A stretch of 64,000 bases of DNA from Planctomycetota bacterium (GTDB lineage Bacteria; Planctomycetota; Planctomycetia; Pirellulales; Pirellulaceae): positions 43,684-107,683 of the forward strand of contig VGZC01000013.1 of the NCBI GenBank assembly GCA_016872725.1, in the 5' to 3' direction. The translations under genes and the position numbers were made by a program. Positions 56,628 to 64,000 of this stretch are shown in pieces. Position 1 is the first letter of the stretch. The number at the start of each line of letters is the position of its first letter. The notes beneath the pieces were generated by a model, which had not been told where the DNA came from, ran no database searches, and was given only the letters and a program-made list of their open reading frames with translations.

Positions 56628-57686
56628 ATGGGGACAGAACTGGTTACCGGCGGGGCGGGATTCCTGGGGGGGGCCTACGTCCGGAATCGGCTCGGAGAAC
56701 CGGACGCCAAGCTCGTCGTCCTCGACAAGCTGACCTACGCCGCGTCCCGGGACGCGATTCCGGCCGAGTCCGACCGCCTCGCCTTCGTTCAAGGCGATAT
56801 CGTCGATGCGTCCCTGGTGGGCGATCTGCTCTCCCGGTTCGATATCGAACGGATCGTCCATTTCGCCGCGGAGACCCACGTGGACCGGTCGATCGACGAT
56901 CCGGTCGCCTTCGCCGCGACCAATGTGCTCGGAACGGCCGTCCTGCTCGACCAGGCTCGGCGCTGGTGGAGTGGGCGGGACCGGACGCGACGTGATCGGT
57001 TTCGTTTTGTGCAGGTGTCGACCGACGAGGTATTTGGACAGTTGGGGAGCGAGGGCCGTTTCCGCGTAGGGGCGCCGTACGCGCCGCGTTCCCCCTACGC
57101 GGCGTCGAAGGCGGGCGCCGATCACTTCGTGCGCGCGTTCCATGCGACGTACGGACTCCCGACAATCGTCGTCACGGCATCCAATCTGTTCGGTCCGTAT
57201 CAGTTTCCCGAGAAACTCATCCCCCTGCTCACGGCGAACGCGATCGAAGGCCGCCCTTTGCCGATCTATGGCGACGGGAGCCACGTTCGGGAATGGCTGC
57301 ATGTCGACGACTTGTGCCGAGGCATCACGCTCGCGTGGCGGCGCGGCGAGGCCGGGCGGACCTACTTGATGGGCGGTGGACAGGAATGCGCGAACCGGCG
57401 GGTCGCCGAAGCCGTTTGCGACGCGGTGGACCGCCTTCTTCCGTCGTTGCCCCACCGACCGTGCCGGTCCTTGATCACATACGTCCCGGATCGGCCTGGG
57501 CACGACGCGCGCTACGCGCTCGACCACGAGTCGGCGCGGCGCGAATTGGGTTGGTGCCCGAGCGACGATTTCGCCGAGCGGCTTGAAGCGACCGTTCGTT
57601 GGTACATCGACCATGCCGAATGGCTGCGCGGAACGACGCGGCATTACGACCGGCGCCGACTCGGTCAGCCGCGTCACGAGGGTTGA
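56628..57686 (+). CDS. rmlB: dTDP-glucose 4,6-dehydratase-like protein (RmlB family)
   Basis: 352 residues. NAD-binding GGAGFLGGAYVRNRL, then HFAAETHVDRSIDDP (typical RmlB), QVSTDEVFGQLG (catalytic Asp-Glu), YAASKAGADH (YxxxK) and NLFGPYQFPEKLIPL. Makes dTDP-4-keto-6-deoxyglucose for deoxysugar synthesis. No rmlA, C or D is adjacent, so another NDP-hexose 4,6-dehydratase cannot be excluded. The ATG at 56628 has GGAACGGGG upstream. It is 12 bases from the next gene. Confidence 0.9.
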   Translation: MGTELVTGGAGFLGGAYVRNRLGEPDAKLVVLDKLTYAASRDAIPAESDRLAFVQGDIVDASLVGDLLSRFDIERIVHFAAETHVDRSIDDPVAFAATNVLGTAVLLDQARRWWSGRDRTRRDRFRFVQVSTDEVFGQLGSEGRFRVGAPYAPRSPYAASKAGADHFVRAFHATYGLPTIVVTASNLFGPYQFPEKLIPLLTANAIEGRPLPIYGDGSHVREWLHVDDLCRGITLAWRRGEAGRTYLMGGGQECANRRVAEAVCDAVDRLLPSLPHRPCRSLITYVPDRPGHDARYALDHESARRELGWCPSDDFAERLEATVRWYIDHAEWLRGTTRHYDRRRLGQPRHEG

Positions 57687-57697
57687 GGAGGTCATTG

Positions 57698-58849
57698 GTG
57701 CGTCATATCTACCTGGACTACAACGCCACGACCCCTGTGGCTCCGACCGTCCGCGAGGCGATGGCGCCTTTCTTCGCCGAACATTTCGGCAATCCGTCGA
57801 GCGGCCATTCGCTCGGCCGCGCGTGCCGCGAGGCGATCGAGGACGCGCGATCGCATCTCGCCCGATTGCTCGGCGCCGAAAGCGACGAAATCCTGTTCAC
57901 CTCGGGAGGCACCGAGAGCGACAACTTGGCGCTCTGCGGCGTGATGATGCGGGGCGGCCCTCCGTTCACCGGCCACCTCGTCATTTCCGCGTTCGAGCAT
58001 CCCGCCGTCGCGCAGCCCGCGAAGTTCCTCGCGAGGCTCGGGTGCCAGGTCTCGATCGTACCGGTCACCCGGCACGGAGTCGTCGACCCGGACGCCGTCC
58101 GGTCGGCGCTCCGGCCCAATACGCGGCTCGTCAGCGTCATGCACGCGAACAATGAAATCGGAACGATCCAGCCGATCCGGGAGGTCGCGGAGATTTGCCG
58201 TTCGCGGGGCGTGTTGGTCCACACCGACGCGTCGCAGACGATCGGCAAGGTGCGAACGGCCGTCGATGAAATGTCGGTCGACTTGTTGACGGTCGCGGGG
58301 CACAAGGTCTACGCGCCCAAGGGAGTTGGCGCGCTGTACGTGCGGCGCGGCACGGCCCTCGACCCGTTCCTTTGCGGAGCGGGGCACGAGTCGGGCCTTC
58401 GGCCCGGCACCGAAAACACGCCCTACATCGTGGGGCTCGGACGCGCCGCGAAGCTCGCCATGAAATCGCTCGATGATACGACCGATCAATTGGCCGAACT
58501 CCGCGATCGGCTCGCCAAGACGCTGCGCGAGGGAACGCGAACCGAACTGCCGATCCACGGTGAATCGAGTCCCCGGTTGCCGAACACGCTCAGTGTCGCC
58601 TTTCCGGGACTCTCGGGCGCCGAGATACTCGCGAGAGCCCCCGATCTGTGCGCGTCGACCGGATCGGCCTGCCACAGCACGGCGATCACCATGTCCCCGA
58701 CGCTCGCCGCGATCGGCCTCGCGCCGGAAACGGCGCACGGCACGATCCGGCTCAGCGTGGGATGGTACACGACGCGCGACGAGGTGGATCGAGGCGCCCA
58801 ATTGCTGCTCGATGCGTGGGAGAGCCTCTCCGATGCAAGCCGCTTGTGA
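57698..58849 (+). CDS. Cysteine desulfurase (IscS/NifS type)
   Basis: 383 residues. PLP-dependent: starts VRHIYLDYNATTPVAP, then FTSGGTESDNLAL, HANNEIGTIQPI, Lys of the Schiff base in LLTVAGHKVYAPKG, and active-site Cys in LCASTGSACHS. Supplies sulfur for Fe-S clusters or tRNA thiolation. GTG at 57698 is chosen for GAGGAGG 7 bases upstream. No iscU or iscR lies next to it. It follows the rmlB-like gene closely, perhaps only by position. Confidence 0.94.
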   Translation: MRHIYLDYNATTPVAPTVREAMAPFFAEHFGNPSSGHSLGRACREAIEDARSHLARLLGAESDEILFTSGGTESDNLALCGVMMRGGPPFTGHLVISAFEHPAVAQPAKFLARLGCQVSIVPVTRHGVVDPDAVRSALRPNTRLVSVMHANNEIGTIQPIREVAEICRSRGVLVHTDASQTIGKVRTAVDEMSVDLLTVAGHKVYAPKGVGALYVRRGTALDPFLCGAGHESGLRPGTENTPYIVGLGRAAKLAMKSLDDTTDQLAELRDRLAKTLREGTRTELPIHGESSPRLPNTLSVAFPGLSGAEILARAPDLCASTGSACHSTAITMSPTLAAIGLAPETAHGTIRLSVGWYTTRDEVDRGAQLLLDAWESLSDASRL

Positions 58850-58879
58850 TCGCCCGGTGATCGATAAGGAACAACGATC

Positions 58880-59764
58880 ATGAATAGGGAAGAGCCGCCG
58901 CTCCGGCTCGCGACGGGCGTGCCGGGGCTCGATGCGCGGCTTGGCGGAGGATTGATTCCGGGAACGCTCACCGTCGTCGTTGGAGCGACGGGGATCGGCA
59001 AGACCCAATTGGGCCTTCAATTCGCCGGCGCGGTCCAGCCGCCCGAACCCCACGGACCCGTGCTCGACATGAGTTCCCGAGGAGACTCGCAGGCCCACGC
59101 GTCCTACGCCAACCGCCTTTGGGGCCGGTCGCTCGATGCGGCCGATGACCGGCCGGTCGATCCCGCCGAGTTCCACCGGGCGTGGCGGCCCGGCGGCTAC
59201 CTCCGCGCGTTCGACTACAGCGGACGGAGAGTGACGCGAAACGACATGGAATTCGAGGCGTGGCAGCAATGGCAGGAGGAAATCAACCGGAAACTGGATC
59301 GGGCGATCGCCTTCCTGTACGGGAACTTCTGCCGGGGCGCGCGCCGCGCCGTCGTGGATGGGATCGAGCCGGTCGATCGCCCGAGTGATTCGATCCAGTT
59401 CTACCTGTTCGACTACTTGTACCACCAGGTCTTCCGGAAGGATGCCGAGTGGGTCGCGAGGGACCTGTTCCGGCAGCATTACCGCCGATGCGCGGAGGAG
59501 GCCGCCCGTCATGCGTACGATCCCGACGCCGTCGGCTGCATGCTGCTCGTCACGTCGCACGAAACAATGCTCGACGATCTCATCGAACGGCCGTTGACCG
59601 ACGGTGATCCGTTGTCGAACGCGAACACGCTCATCTTGATGGGCAAGTCGCGGGACGACGGTCGCATGCGGCGGGCCCTGCATATCGCCAAGCACCGAGG
59701 CAGCGTCTGCGACGACGGACTGATTCCGTACCGAGTCACCGACCAGGGCGTGGCGCTGGAGTAG
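58880..59764 (+). CDS. KaiC/RecA-like ATPase of unknown function
   Basis: 294 residues with a RecA-fold start: TGVPGLDARLGGGLIPGTLT, Walker A GATGIGKTQ, Walker B-like RRAVVDGIEP. A bulky insert of basic/aromatic helix (FEAWQQWQEEINRKLDRAIA, IQFYLFDYLYHQVFRKDAEW) follows before CMLLVTSHETML. The pattern is close to KaiC-like ATPases that regulate other proteins, but the family here is not recognised. It follows the cysteine desulfurase by 31 bases with AAGGA in front, so it may be co-transcribed. Confidence 0.78.
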   Translation: MNREEPPLRLATGVPGLDARLGGGLIPGTLTVVVGATGIGKTQLGLQFAGAVQPPEPHGPVLDMSSRGDSQAHASYANRLWGRSLDAADDRPVDPAEFHRAWRPGGYLRAFDYSGRRVTRNDMEFEAWQQWQEEINRKLDRAIAFLYGNFCRGARRAVVDGIEPVDRPSDSIQFYLFDYLYHQVFRKDAEWVARDLFRQHYRRCAEEAARHAYDPDAVGCMLLVTSHETMLDDLIERPLTDGDPLSNANTLILMGKSRDDGRMRRALHIAKHRGSVCDDGLIPYRVTDQGVALE

Positions 59765-59781
59765 CTGGTCGGGACGAAGTC

Positions 59782-60618
59782 CTAAGTCGACGTGCCGCGC
59801 GGCGGCGCGTCGCCATCCGGAGTGATCGACAATCCGTCGGCCGCGCGGAGCAGGATTCGATACGACTTGCCCGGCAGGACCTTGATCGACGGCGCCTCGC
59901 CATGCGCCGCGCGGATGCCGAGCTCCTCGGCCTTTTTCGGATCGTTGGCGATGTTCCAGAAATCGGACCAGATCTTCCGCTCGAACTCGCTCGGCTCGCC
60001 TCCGCGGCTATAGACGAGCGGCTGCCCGCCTTCATCGTCGATCGCGTAACCGTCCTTCGGTTCCTGGAACTCGCCGAAGATCCGGTGGAAGAGCACGAGC
60101 GACGTCGCGCGGTCGATGTCGGCCGTCTCGACGTACTTCTCGTCGAACTTCACGACCCAGGTATCGATATAGACCATGTCCCCTTTGATCCGGAACTTCT
60201 TGGGCGAGCCGATCGCCCGGCCCTCGCCGGACAGTTCGGTGAATTCCACGACGGTGTGCAATTCGCCCGAGTCGGTATCGGGACCTTGTTCGAGCACGTC
60301 GAGTCGCGCGACGCGGTGCGTTACTTTGAGAAGACGCATCGCTGTATCGAGCCGTTCGATCTCCTTGGCCTTGGCCTGGACGTCGGCTTCGAGCGTCGCG
60401 ATCTCTTGGGCCTTGCGTTCGATTTCGGCGGTGGCTTCGTCGAGCTTGAGACGCGTCGCGACAAGCTGTTCCAGGTTCCGCTGGTTCTCGCCCTTCCTGG
60501 CGACATACGTCGAATAGACGTACCATCCGCCTCCGCCCACGCCGCCCACGATGACGAGCGCGAGCATCGTGCGGATGAAGCTGTTGATGGTCGCCAGGGA
60601 ATCCATTGCCTTGGACAT
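59782..60618 (-). CDS. Membrane-anchored coiled-coil protein of unknown function
   Basis: 278 residues. N-terminal transmembrane helix (TMLALVIVGGVGGGGWYVYS), a coiled coil (QLVATRLKLDEATAEIERKA, ETLEADVQAKAKEIERL-like), then a beta-rich C-terminal domain (LHTVVEFTELSGEGRAIGSP, KFRIKGDMVYIDTWVVKFDE). Probably periplasmic. ATG 60618 has GGAGG 6 bases upstream. It is convergent with the KaiC-like gene 17 bases away. Confidence 0.8.
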   Translation of the reverse strand: MSKAMDSLATINSFIRTMLALVIVGGVGGGGWYVYSTYVARKGENQRNLEQLVATRLKLDEATAEIERKAQEIATLEADVQAKAKEIERLDTAMRLLKVTHRVARLDVLEQGPDTDSGELHTVVEFTELSGEGRAIGSPKKFRIKGDMVYIDTWVVKFDEKYVETADIDRATSLVLFHRIFGEFQEPKDGYAIDDEGGQPLVYSRGGEPSEFERKIWSDFWNIANDPKKAEELGIRAAHGEAPSIKVLPGKSYRILLRAADGLSITPDGDAPPRGTST

Positions 60619-60685
60619 CGCCAACCTCCGCGGCAAAGGGACAAGAGGGCTCGAGGACCGGGAAATGTCGCGCAAAAAGGGCAGC

Positions 60686-61342
60686 CTAGCGTGCCGTCCC
60701 GCGTGTGACAACGGCAATATCGATCAACGACCGCCAAATCGCCGAGCCTTTGGCGCGCGGCGTCGAGCGGCCTTCGGATGGCGACGCGGCGAGGGGATCC
60801 GATTCCAGGGCGGCGACGGTCGATGCCCCTTCGTCGGTCACGCCACTCGACCCGTTCCCGGACTCTCCGTCAATCGATTCCCGTGTTTGAGCCGTTCCCG
60901 GCGTGGATTCCGGTGATGGGACGGCGGTTTGCGAGCGGGGTTCGGCGCCGACCTTCGGCGCGGGACCGTCCGCGGTTTCGGCCGGACTTGGAGCGGTTGG
61001 CCTCGCAATGGGTGGCGGAAGGGGCGGCACGGCCTGCCGCGAGGAATGGCTGGAGGACTCGGCGCCCGCAAACCAGCTCGCAACGATCGGCGCCTGATCG
61101 CGGGGCGATCCGGCCGATCGCCACGCATCCATCACTCGATCGCCCAACGCGCGGCGCCGATCGTATTCGGCTCGATCGAGCCGGAAACGCTCGTAGACGC
61201 CGATCCGATATTTCCGCGCGGCCCGCTCGACGCTATCCTCGGGCGACTCGTCGTGGGCCGACGCCGAGGCGGCGCCGATCAGCGTGATGAAGGCCGCAAG
61301 TTCGAAAAGGAAGGAACGCGTCGTGCCGCGAAGGGAACTCAT
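60686..61342 (-). CDS. Secreted Pro/Ser-rich protein of unknown function
   Basis: 218 residues. Signal peptide (SFLFELAAFITLIGAASASA), a helical segment (VERAARKYRIGVYERFRLDR then AEYDRRRALGDRVMDAWRSA), then a long disordered Pro/Ser/Glu tail. GAGG lies 7 bases before the ATG. It may form a pair with the membrane coiled-coil gene that starts 67 bases downstream on the same strand. Confidence 0.65.
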   Translation of the reverse strand: MSSLRGTTRSFLFELAAFITLIGAASASAHDESPEDSVERAARKYRIGVYERFRLDRAEYDRRRALGDRVMDAWRSAGSPRDQAPIVASWFAGAESSSHSSRQAVPPLPPPIARPTAPSPAETADGPAPKVGAEPRSQTAVPSPESTPGTAQTRESIDGESGNGSSGVTDEGASTVAALESDPLAASPSEGRSTPRAKGSAIWRSLIDIAVVTRGTAR

Positions 61343-61489
61343 GATCGGGACCTCGTGGACCGTTCGGCATGGCGGCGCCCGGTGGGGTCGGCGTCTCGGG
61401 CGATCAACGCAAGGGTAGGTTGGTTGAGGTCCGAGTCAATCGGCGAGGTGGGCGTTGCGCCGAGCGGAGCGTGGGAGGAGGGTCGGGAA

Positions 61490-62119
61490 ATGCGCCTTTT
61501 GTGGATCGTCGCGATCGCGCTGGCCTTTCCGATCGTGCCCCTTCTGCTCGGCGGATTCGCGCTGGAGCGTCGCATGACCGAATGGACCGCACGCGATGTG
61601 ACGCCGTCCGTCGCGGCCTGGATGGCGTTCGGTTTGCTCGCCTCGGATATCCTCCTTCCCGTACCGTCGAGCATGGTGATGACGCTTGCGGGAGCTCGCT
61701 TGGGATGGTGGCGCGGCGCGGCCGTCTGCTGGGCGGGCATGACGGTCGGAGCGATGGCGGCCTTCCTCATCGCGCGGACCGTGGGTTGGCGAATCGCCCG
61801 TCGTCTGAGTTCCGAACGCGAACTGCGAAACCTCGAATCGGCCGGGCGCCGATGGGGCGCGGCGCTCTTGGTCGGTTGTCGAGCGTTACCCATCCTGGCC
61901 GAAGCGAGTGTCATCCTCGCGGGCATCGAAAAAGTGCCCGTCCCGACATTCGTCGCCGCTGTCGGACTTGCCAATCTCGCCCTTGCCCTGCTCTACGGAC
62001 TGCTCGGCGAATGGGCGGCCGACCGTGAATGGCTCGGGATCGCGCTGGTCGCGACAGGCGCTCTTCCGCTCCTGCTGACGATCGCCCTGCGCCGCACAAC
62101 AGACGCCCGTGCACGGTAG
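61490..62119 (+). CDS. VTT-family membrane protein (DedA-like)
   Basis: 209 residues with about five hydrophobic segments (IVAIALAFPIVPLLLGGFAL, SVAAWMAFGLLASDILLPVP). The motif ASDILLPVPSSMVMTLAGA and a later ARTVGWRIARRLSSERELRN stretch fit VTT/DedA proteins, which handle lipid carriers or act as flippases. ATG 61490 has GGAGGAGG 8 bases upstream. Weaker in motif than typical DedA, so the subfamily is open. Confidence 0.75.
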   Translation: MRLLWIVAIALAFPIVPLLLGGFALERRMTEWTARDVTPSVAAWMAFGLLASDILLPVPSSMVMTLAGARLGWWRGAAVCWAGMTVGAMAAFLIARTVGWRIARRLSSERELRNLESAGRRWGAALLVGCRALPILAEASVILAGIEKVPVPTFVAAVGLANLALALLYGLLGEWAADREWLGIALVATGALPLLLTIALRRTTDARAR

Positions 62120-62123
62120 CGTG

Positions 62124-62181
62124 GGCTTCAGCCCTCGCCACGTAGTGAGGGCAGCGCCGGCTTCAGACCCTCGCCACGCAG
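62124..62181 (+). repeat. Two direct copies of a GGCTTCA-CCCTCGCCACG repeat
   Basis: GGCTTCAGCCCTCGCCACGT at 62124 and GGCTTCAGACCCTCGCCACG at 62159, in the 3' flank of the VTT gene. The first is followed by GTGAGGG, giving a CCCTC/GAGGG hairpin. Confidence 0.7.
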
Positions 62182-62231
62182 TCCGCATTCGAGGCGATTC
62201 GACGGTTCCGGCATCCCGAATGCCCGACGCA

Positions 62232-62837
62232 TTAGCGCGACTTCGCGGCCTTCTCGCGCGCCTTGGTCGCCGCTTCGCCCTCGACGTGGTTGAAAAACGC
62301 CATGCCTCCAGCCAGAACGACCCCGAAAATGGCGATCATGATCAGCGTGATGACCCAGGCGCTCGATCGTGAACCGTAACCCAAGTCCTGTTTGACGGGT
62401 TCTTTTTCGAGTTCATCCTCGGCGAACTCGATCATCTTGTCGACTTCCGATTTCGTCTTGACCTCGGCCGTACGCGGTTCGGGATCGGCCTGACTCTTGC
62501 CCAGCGTTTGGATACGTTGGCCCGATTGGAAGTTGTAGCCGCAGTTCACGCAGAGCACGGCGTTCTTGGGAACGGCCGAGCGGCACGACGGGCACTCCGC
62601 CTCGCCTTCGCCCCTCAGGATCAGTCCGATTTCATCGAACGCGTCGTCCTGGCGCCGATGGGCCGCCTTGGAGGCCGGGGCGGCGCGTGCGTCGCCCCTG
62701 GCCGACCCCGCGACGCTCGGATCCGAACCGGGAATCGACAACGCCGCGCCGCACTTGGGGCACTTGACCCGTTTGCCCGCGAGCTCATCCTTGACGTTCA
62801 ATTTCTGGCCGCAGCGGCATGCAATGGTGATCGGCAT
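62232..62837 (-). CDS. Zinc-ribbon membrane protein of unknown function
   Basis: 201 residues. Two zinc ribbons: CRCGQKLNVKDELAGKRVKC then PKC, with CxC...CxxC, and CPSCRSAVPKNAVLCVNCG. A C-terminal transmembrane helix (WVITLIMIAIFGVVLAGGMA) anchors it. Planctomycetes encode many proteins with this N-terminal ribbon. No catalytic domain is visible. ATG 62837 has AGGGA upstream. Confidence 0.85.
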   Translation of the reverse strand: MPITIACRCGQKLNVKDELAGKRVKCPKCGAALSIPGSDPSVAGSARGDARAAPASKAAHRRQDDAFDEIGLILRGEGEAECPSCRSAVPKNAVLCVNCGYNFQSGQRIQTLGKSQADPEPRTAEVKTKSEVDKMIEFAEDELEKEPVKQDLGYGSRSSAWVITLIMIAIFGVVLAGGMAFFNHVEGEAATKAREKAAKSR

Positions 62838-63088
62838 GGAAAAAGGTCCCTCGTCGCGACGGATGCGGTCTTTTCCATTGTGACTCGAATGGGTTCCCGA
62901 GACAATCCGCGCGGACTCCCTCGCTTTTCCCGGCCGCGCAGCTTGACCGGCTGGGAAGCCGAATGTTATAAGCGCGATGGGGTGTCGGCGTGCCGAGTCG
63001 GATTGGCGTCGTCGAGGGGTGTCGGCCGCCGAAGGTCGCCGCCGGATAGGGTCGATTCGTCGTTCGCGCTTAAGGCGTCGAAGCACCG

Positions 63089-63751
63089 ATGGCCGACATA
63101 ACGCTCCGTGTCGTCGATGGCGCCGATCGAGGTCGTTCGTTCGACGGCCTGCGAACGCCCGTCACGATCGGTCGCGAAGAAGGCAACTCGATCCAGCTCA
63201 ACGATGATCGAGTCAGCCGGTTCCATGTGAAGATTCAGGAGGACAACGAGCGGGTCGTGCTCACCGACCTCGAGAGCACGAACGGAACGAAGGTGAACGG
63301 CGAGGACATTCAACTGCGTATCCTGCGGTTCGGCGACATGATCTCGGTCGGGCGATCGACGCTCATCTTCGGAACGCGCGAGCAGATCCTGGACCGTTTG
63401 CGGGAGCTGAGGCCTCAATCGGGGGAAAGGGTGGTCGGCGAACGATCGGGGGACGCGAGGGACAGCTCGTCGCTCGACCTCGAAGTCAGTTGGTCGGAGG
63501 TCGGCGATTCGGGCGTGCCCTGGCTCGAAGAGCCTCCCGAACTCCCCGAGCGGCTTTCTCCGTCGCAGGCCGCTCAGGTTTGCGAGCTCCTCATGTACCT
63601 GCACCGTCGTATCCGCAATCTCGTGTCGACGGTCCGACCCGCGGCGAGCGGAGGCCGAGTCACGCTCGATTTTGAGCAATGGCAGGAGCTCGTCGACACG
63701 CAGGCTCGGCTGGCCGAGGCCATGCGAAGCATCGGCGACCCGGATCGGTGA
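63089..63751 (+). CDS. FHA-domain protein
   Basis: 220 residues. An N-terminal FHA domain (IGREEGNSIQLNDDRVSRFH, then LTDLESTNGTKVNG) recognises phosphothreonine. A helical C-terminus (LSPSQAAQVCELLMYLHRRI, LDFEQWQELVDTQARLAEAM) follows. It may bind substrates of the organism's Ser/Thr kinases; partners are not known. No export signal. Confidence 0.93.
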   Translation: MADITLRVVDGADRGRSFDGLRTPVTIGREEGNSIQLNDDRVSRFHVKIQEDNERVVLTDLESTNGTKVNGEDIQLRILRFGDMISVGRSTLIFGTREQILDRLRELRPQSGERVVGERSGDARDSSSLDLEVSWSEVGDSGVPWLEEPPELPERLSPSQAAQVCELLMYLHRRIRNLVSTVRPAASGGRVTLDFEQWQELVDTQARLAEAMRSIGDPDR

Positions 63752-63873
63752 TCCGGCGGGCGGCGCCGGGCGATTGCCTCGCGGGCCGTCGTGAGAGACG
63801 AGGGACGACGGGCGGCGATCGAAACGAGGCGTTGCATTCGGCTAAGATCGTGCGTATGTTGAGCCGATAGTCC

Positions 63874-63947
63874 GCGCCCGTGGCGCAATTGGATAGCGCA
63901 TCGGTCTTCGGAACCGAGGGTTACAGGTTCGAATCCTGTCGGGCGTA
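63874..63947 (+). tRNA. tRNA-Arg (anticodon TCG)
   Basis: A 74-nt cloverleaf with acceptor GCGCCCG paired to CGGGCGT (first pair G-U), D-arm, anticodon loop CTTCGGA giving TCG, T-arm GGTTCGAATCC, discriminator A and no encoded CCA. A T-rich stretch follows, suited to termination. It shares its T-arm sequence with the tRNA-Arg at 7227. Confidence 0.95.
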
Positions 63948-64000
63948 CTTCTCTTTTTCGCGAGTGCAAACCGTTCCCACACGGTGCAACTTGGTGCGAA

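Overview
The window is from a high-GC bacterium that is almost certainly a planctomycete. The markers are a DUF1800/DUF1501 pair, a DUF1559 prepilin-like protein with its H-x9-DG-type C-terminal motif, secreted Gfo/Idh/MocA oxidoreductases, a serine/threonine kinase with WD40 tail next to a formylglycine-generating-enzyme-like (FGE-like) protein, a giant FG-GAP/VCBS protein, and many short secreted proteins of unknown function. No rRNA, phage structural genes or CRISPR array were seen. There are two tRNA-Arg genes.

Layout. Positions 1-3.3 kb hold housekeeping genes: the 3' part of ftsH, rsgA, and a WalJ/YycJ-like metallo-hydrolase. At 3.4-6.2 kb is a 935-residue fusion of an archaeo-eukaryotic-type primase domain (TOTE-type), an SF2 helicase and a DUF559 nuclease. 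From 6.4 to 18.7 kb the DNA is accessory and heavily decayed. It holds a broken HigBA-like pair, a tRNA-Arg, a kinase/FGE/LRR cluster with frame disruptions, an AbiE pair whose toxin carries an internal deletion, and a DNA methylase gene cut in two. The 3.6-kb insert that splits the methylase is bounded by 17-bp inverted repeats. It carries a transglutaminase-like gene, an orphan Rhs tip, a Cys-rich small gene that could be its immunity partner, a small unknown gene, a truncated sigma-like gene and the 3' end of a serine recombinase.

From 18.8 kb on, the genes look chromosomal and intact. They include hemB, a Zn/Cd/Pb-type P-type ATPase, an amidase, a sugar-phosphate isomerase-like protein, a small signalling set (receiver-HATPase protein, STAS protein, secreted PHP protein), a Gfo/Idh/MocA oxidoreductase, and the DUF1800/DUF1501 pair. 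Next come a glycosyltransferase, a polytopic Wzy-like membrane protein and a ~1,114-residue FG-GAP protein with a C-terminal transglutaminase-like domain. These are followed by a predicted outer-membrane protein, glpK, a Tat-exported glycoside-hydrolase-like protein, a FAH-family hydrolase, several secreted unknowns, UDP-xylose synthase (uxs), VanZ-like, tadA, a DUF1559 protein, an rmlB-like gene, a cysteine desulfurase, a KaiC/RecA-like ATPase, a VTT-family membrane protein, a zinc-ribbon protein and an FHA protein.

Functional themes are sugar-nucleotide and surface-polysaccharide synthesis (glycosyltransferase, Wzy-like protein, uxs, rmlB-like), extracellular carbohydrate handling, and partner-switch-type signalling. 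Defence and conflict genes are confined to 3.4-18.7 kb. Short palindromic repeats sit between genes at 25.6, 50.4, 55.3 and 62.1 kb. Everything here was read by eye from sequence and translation. No database search was run, so family names rest on motif recognition.
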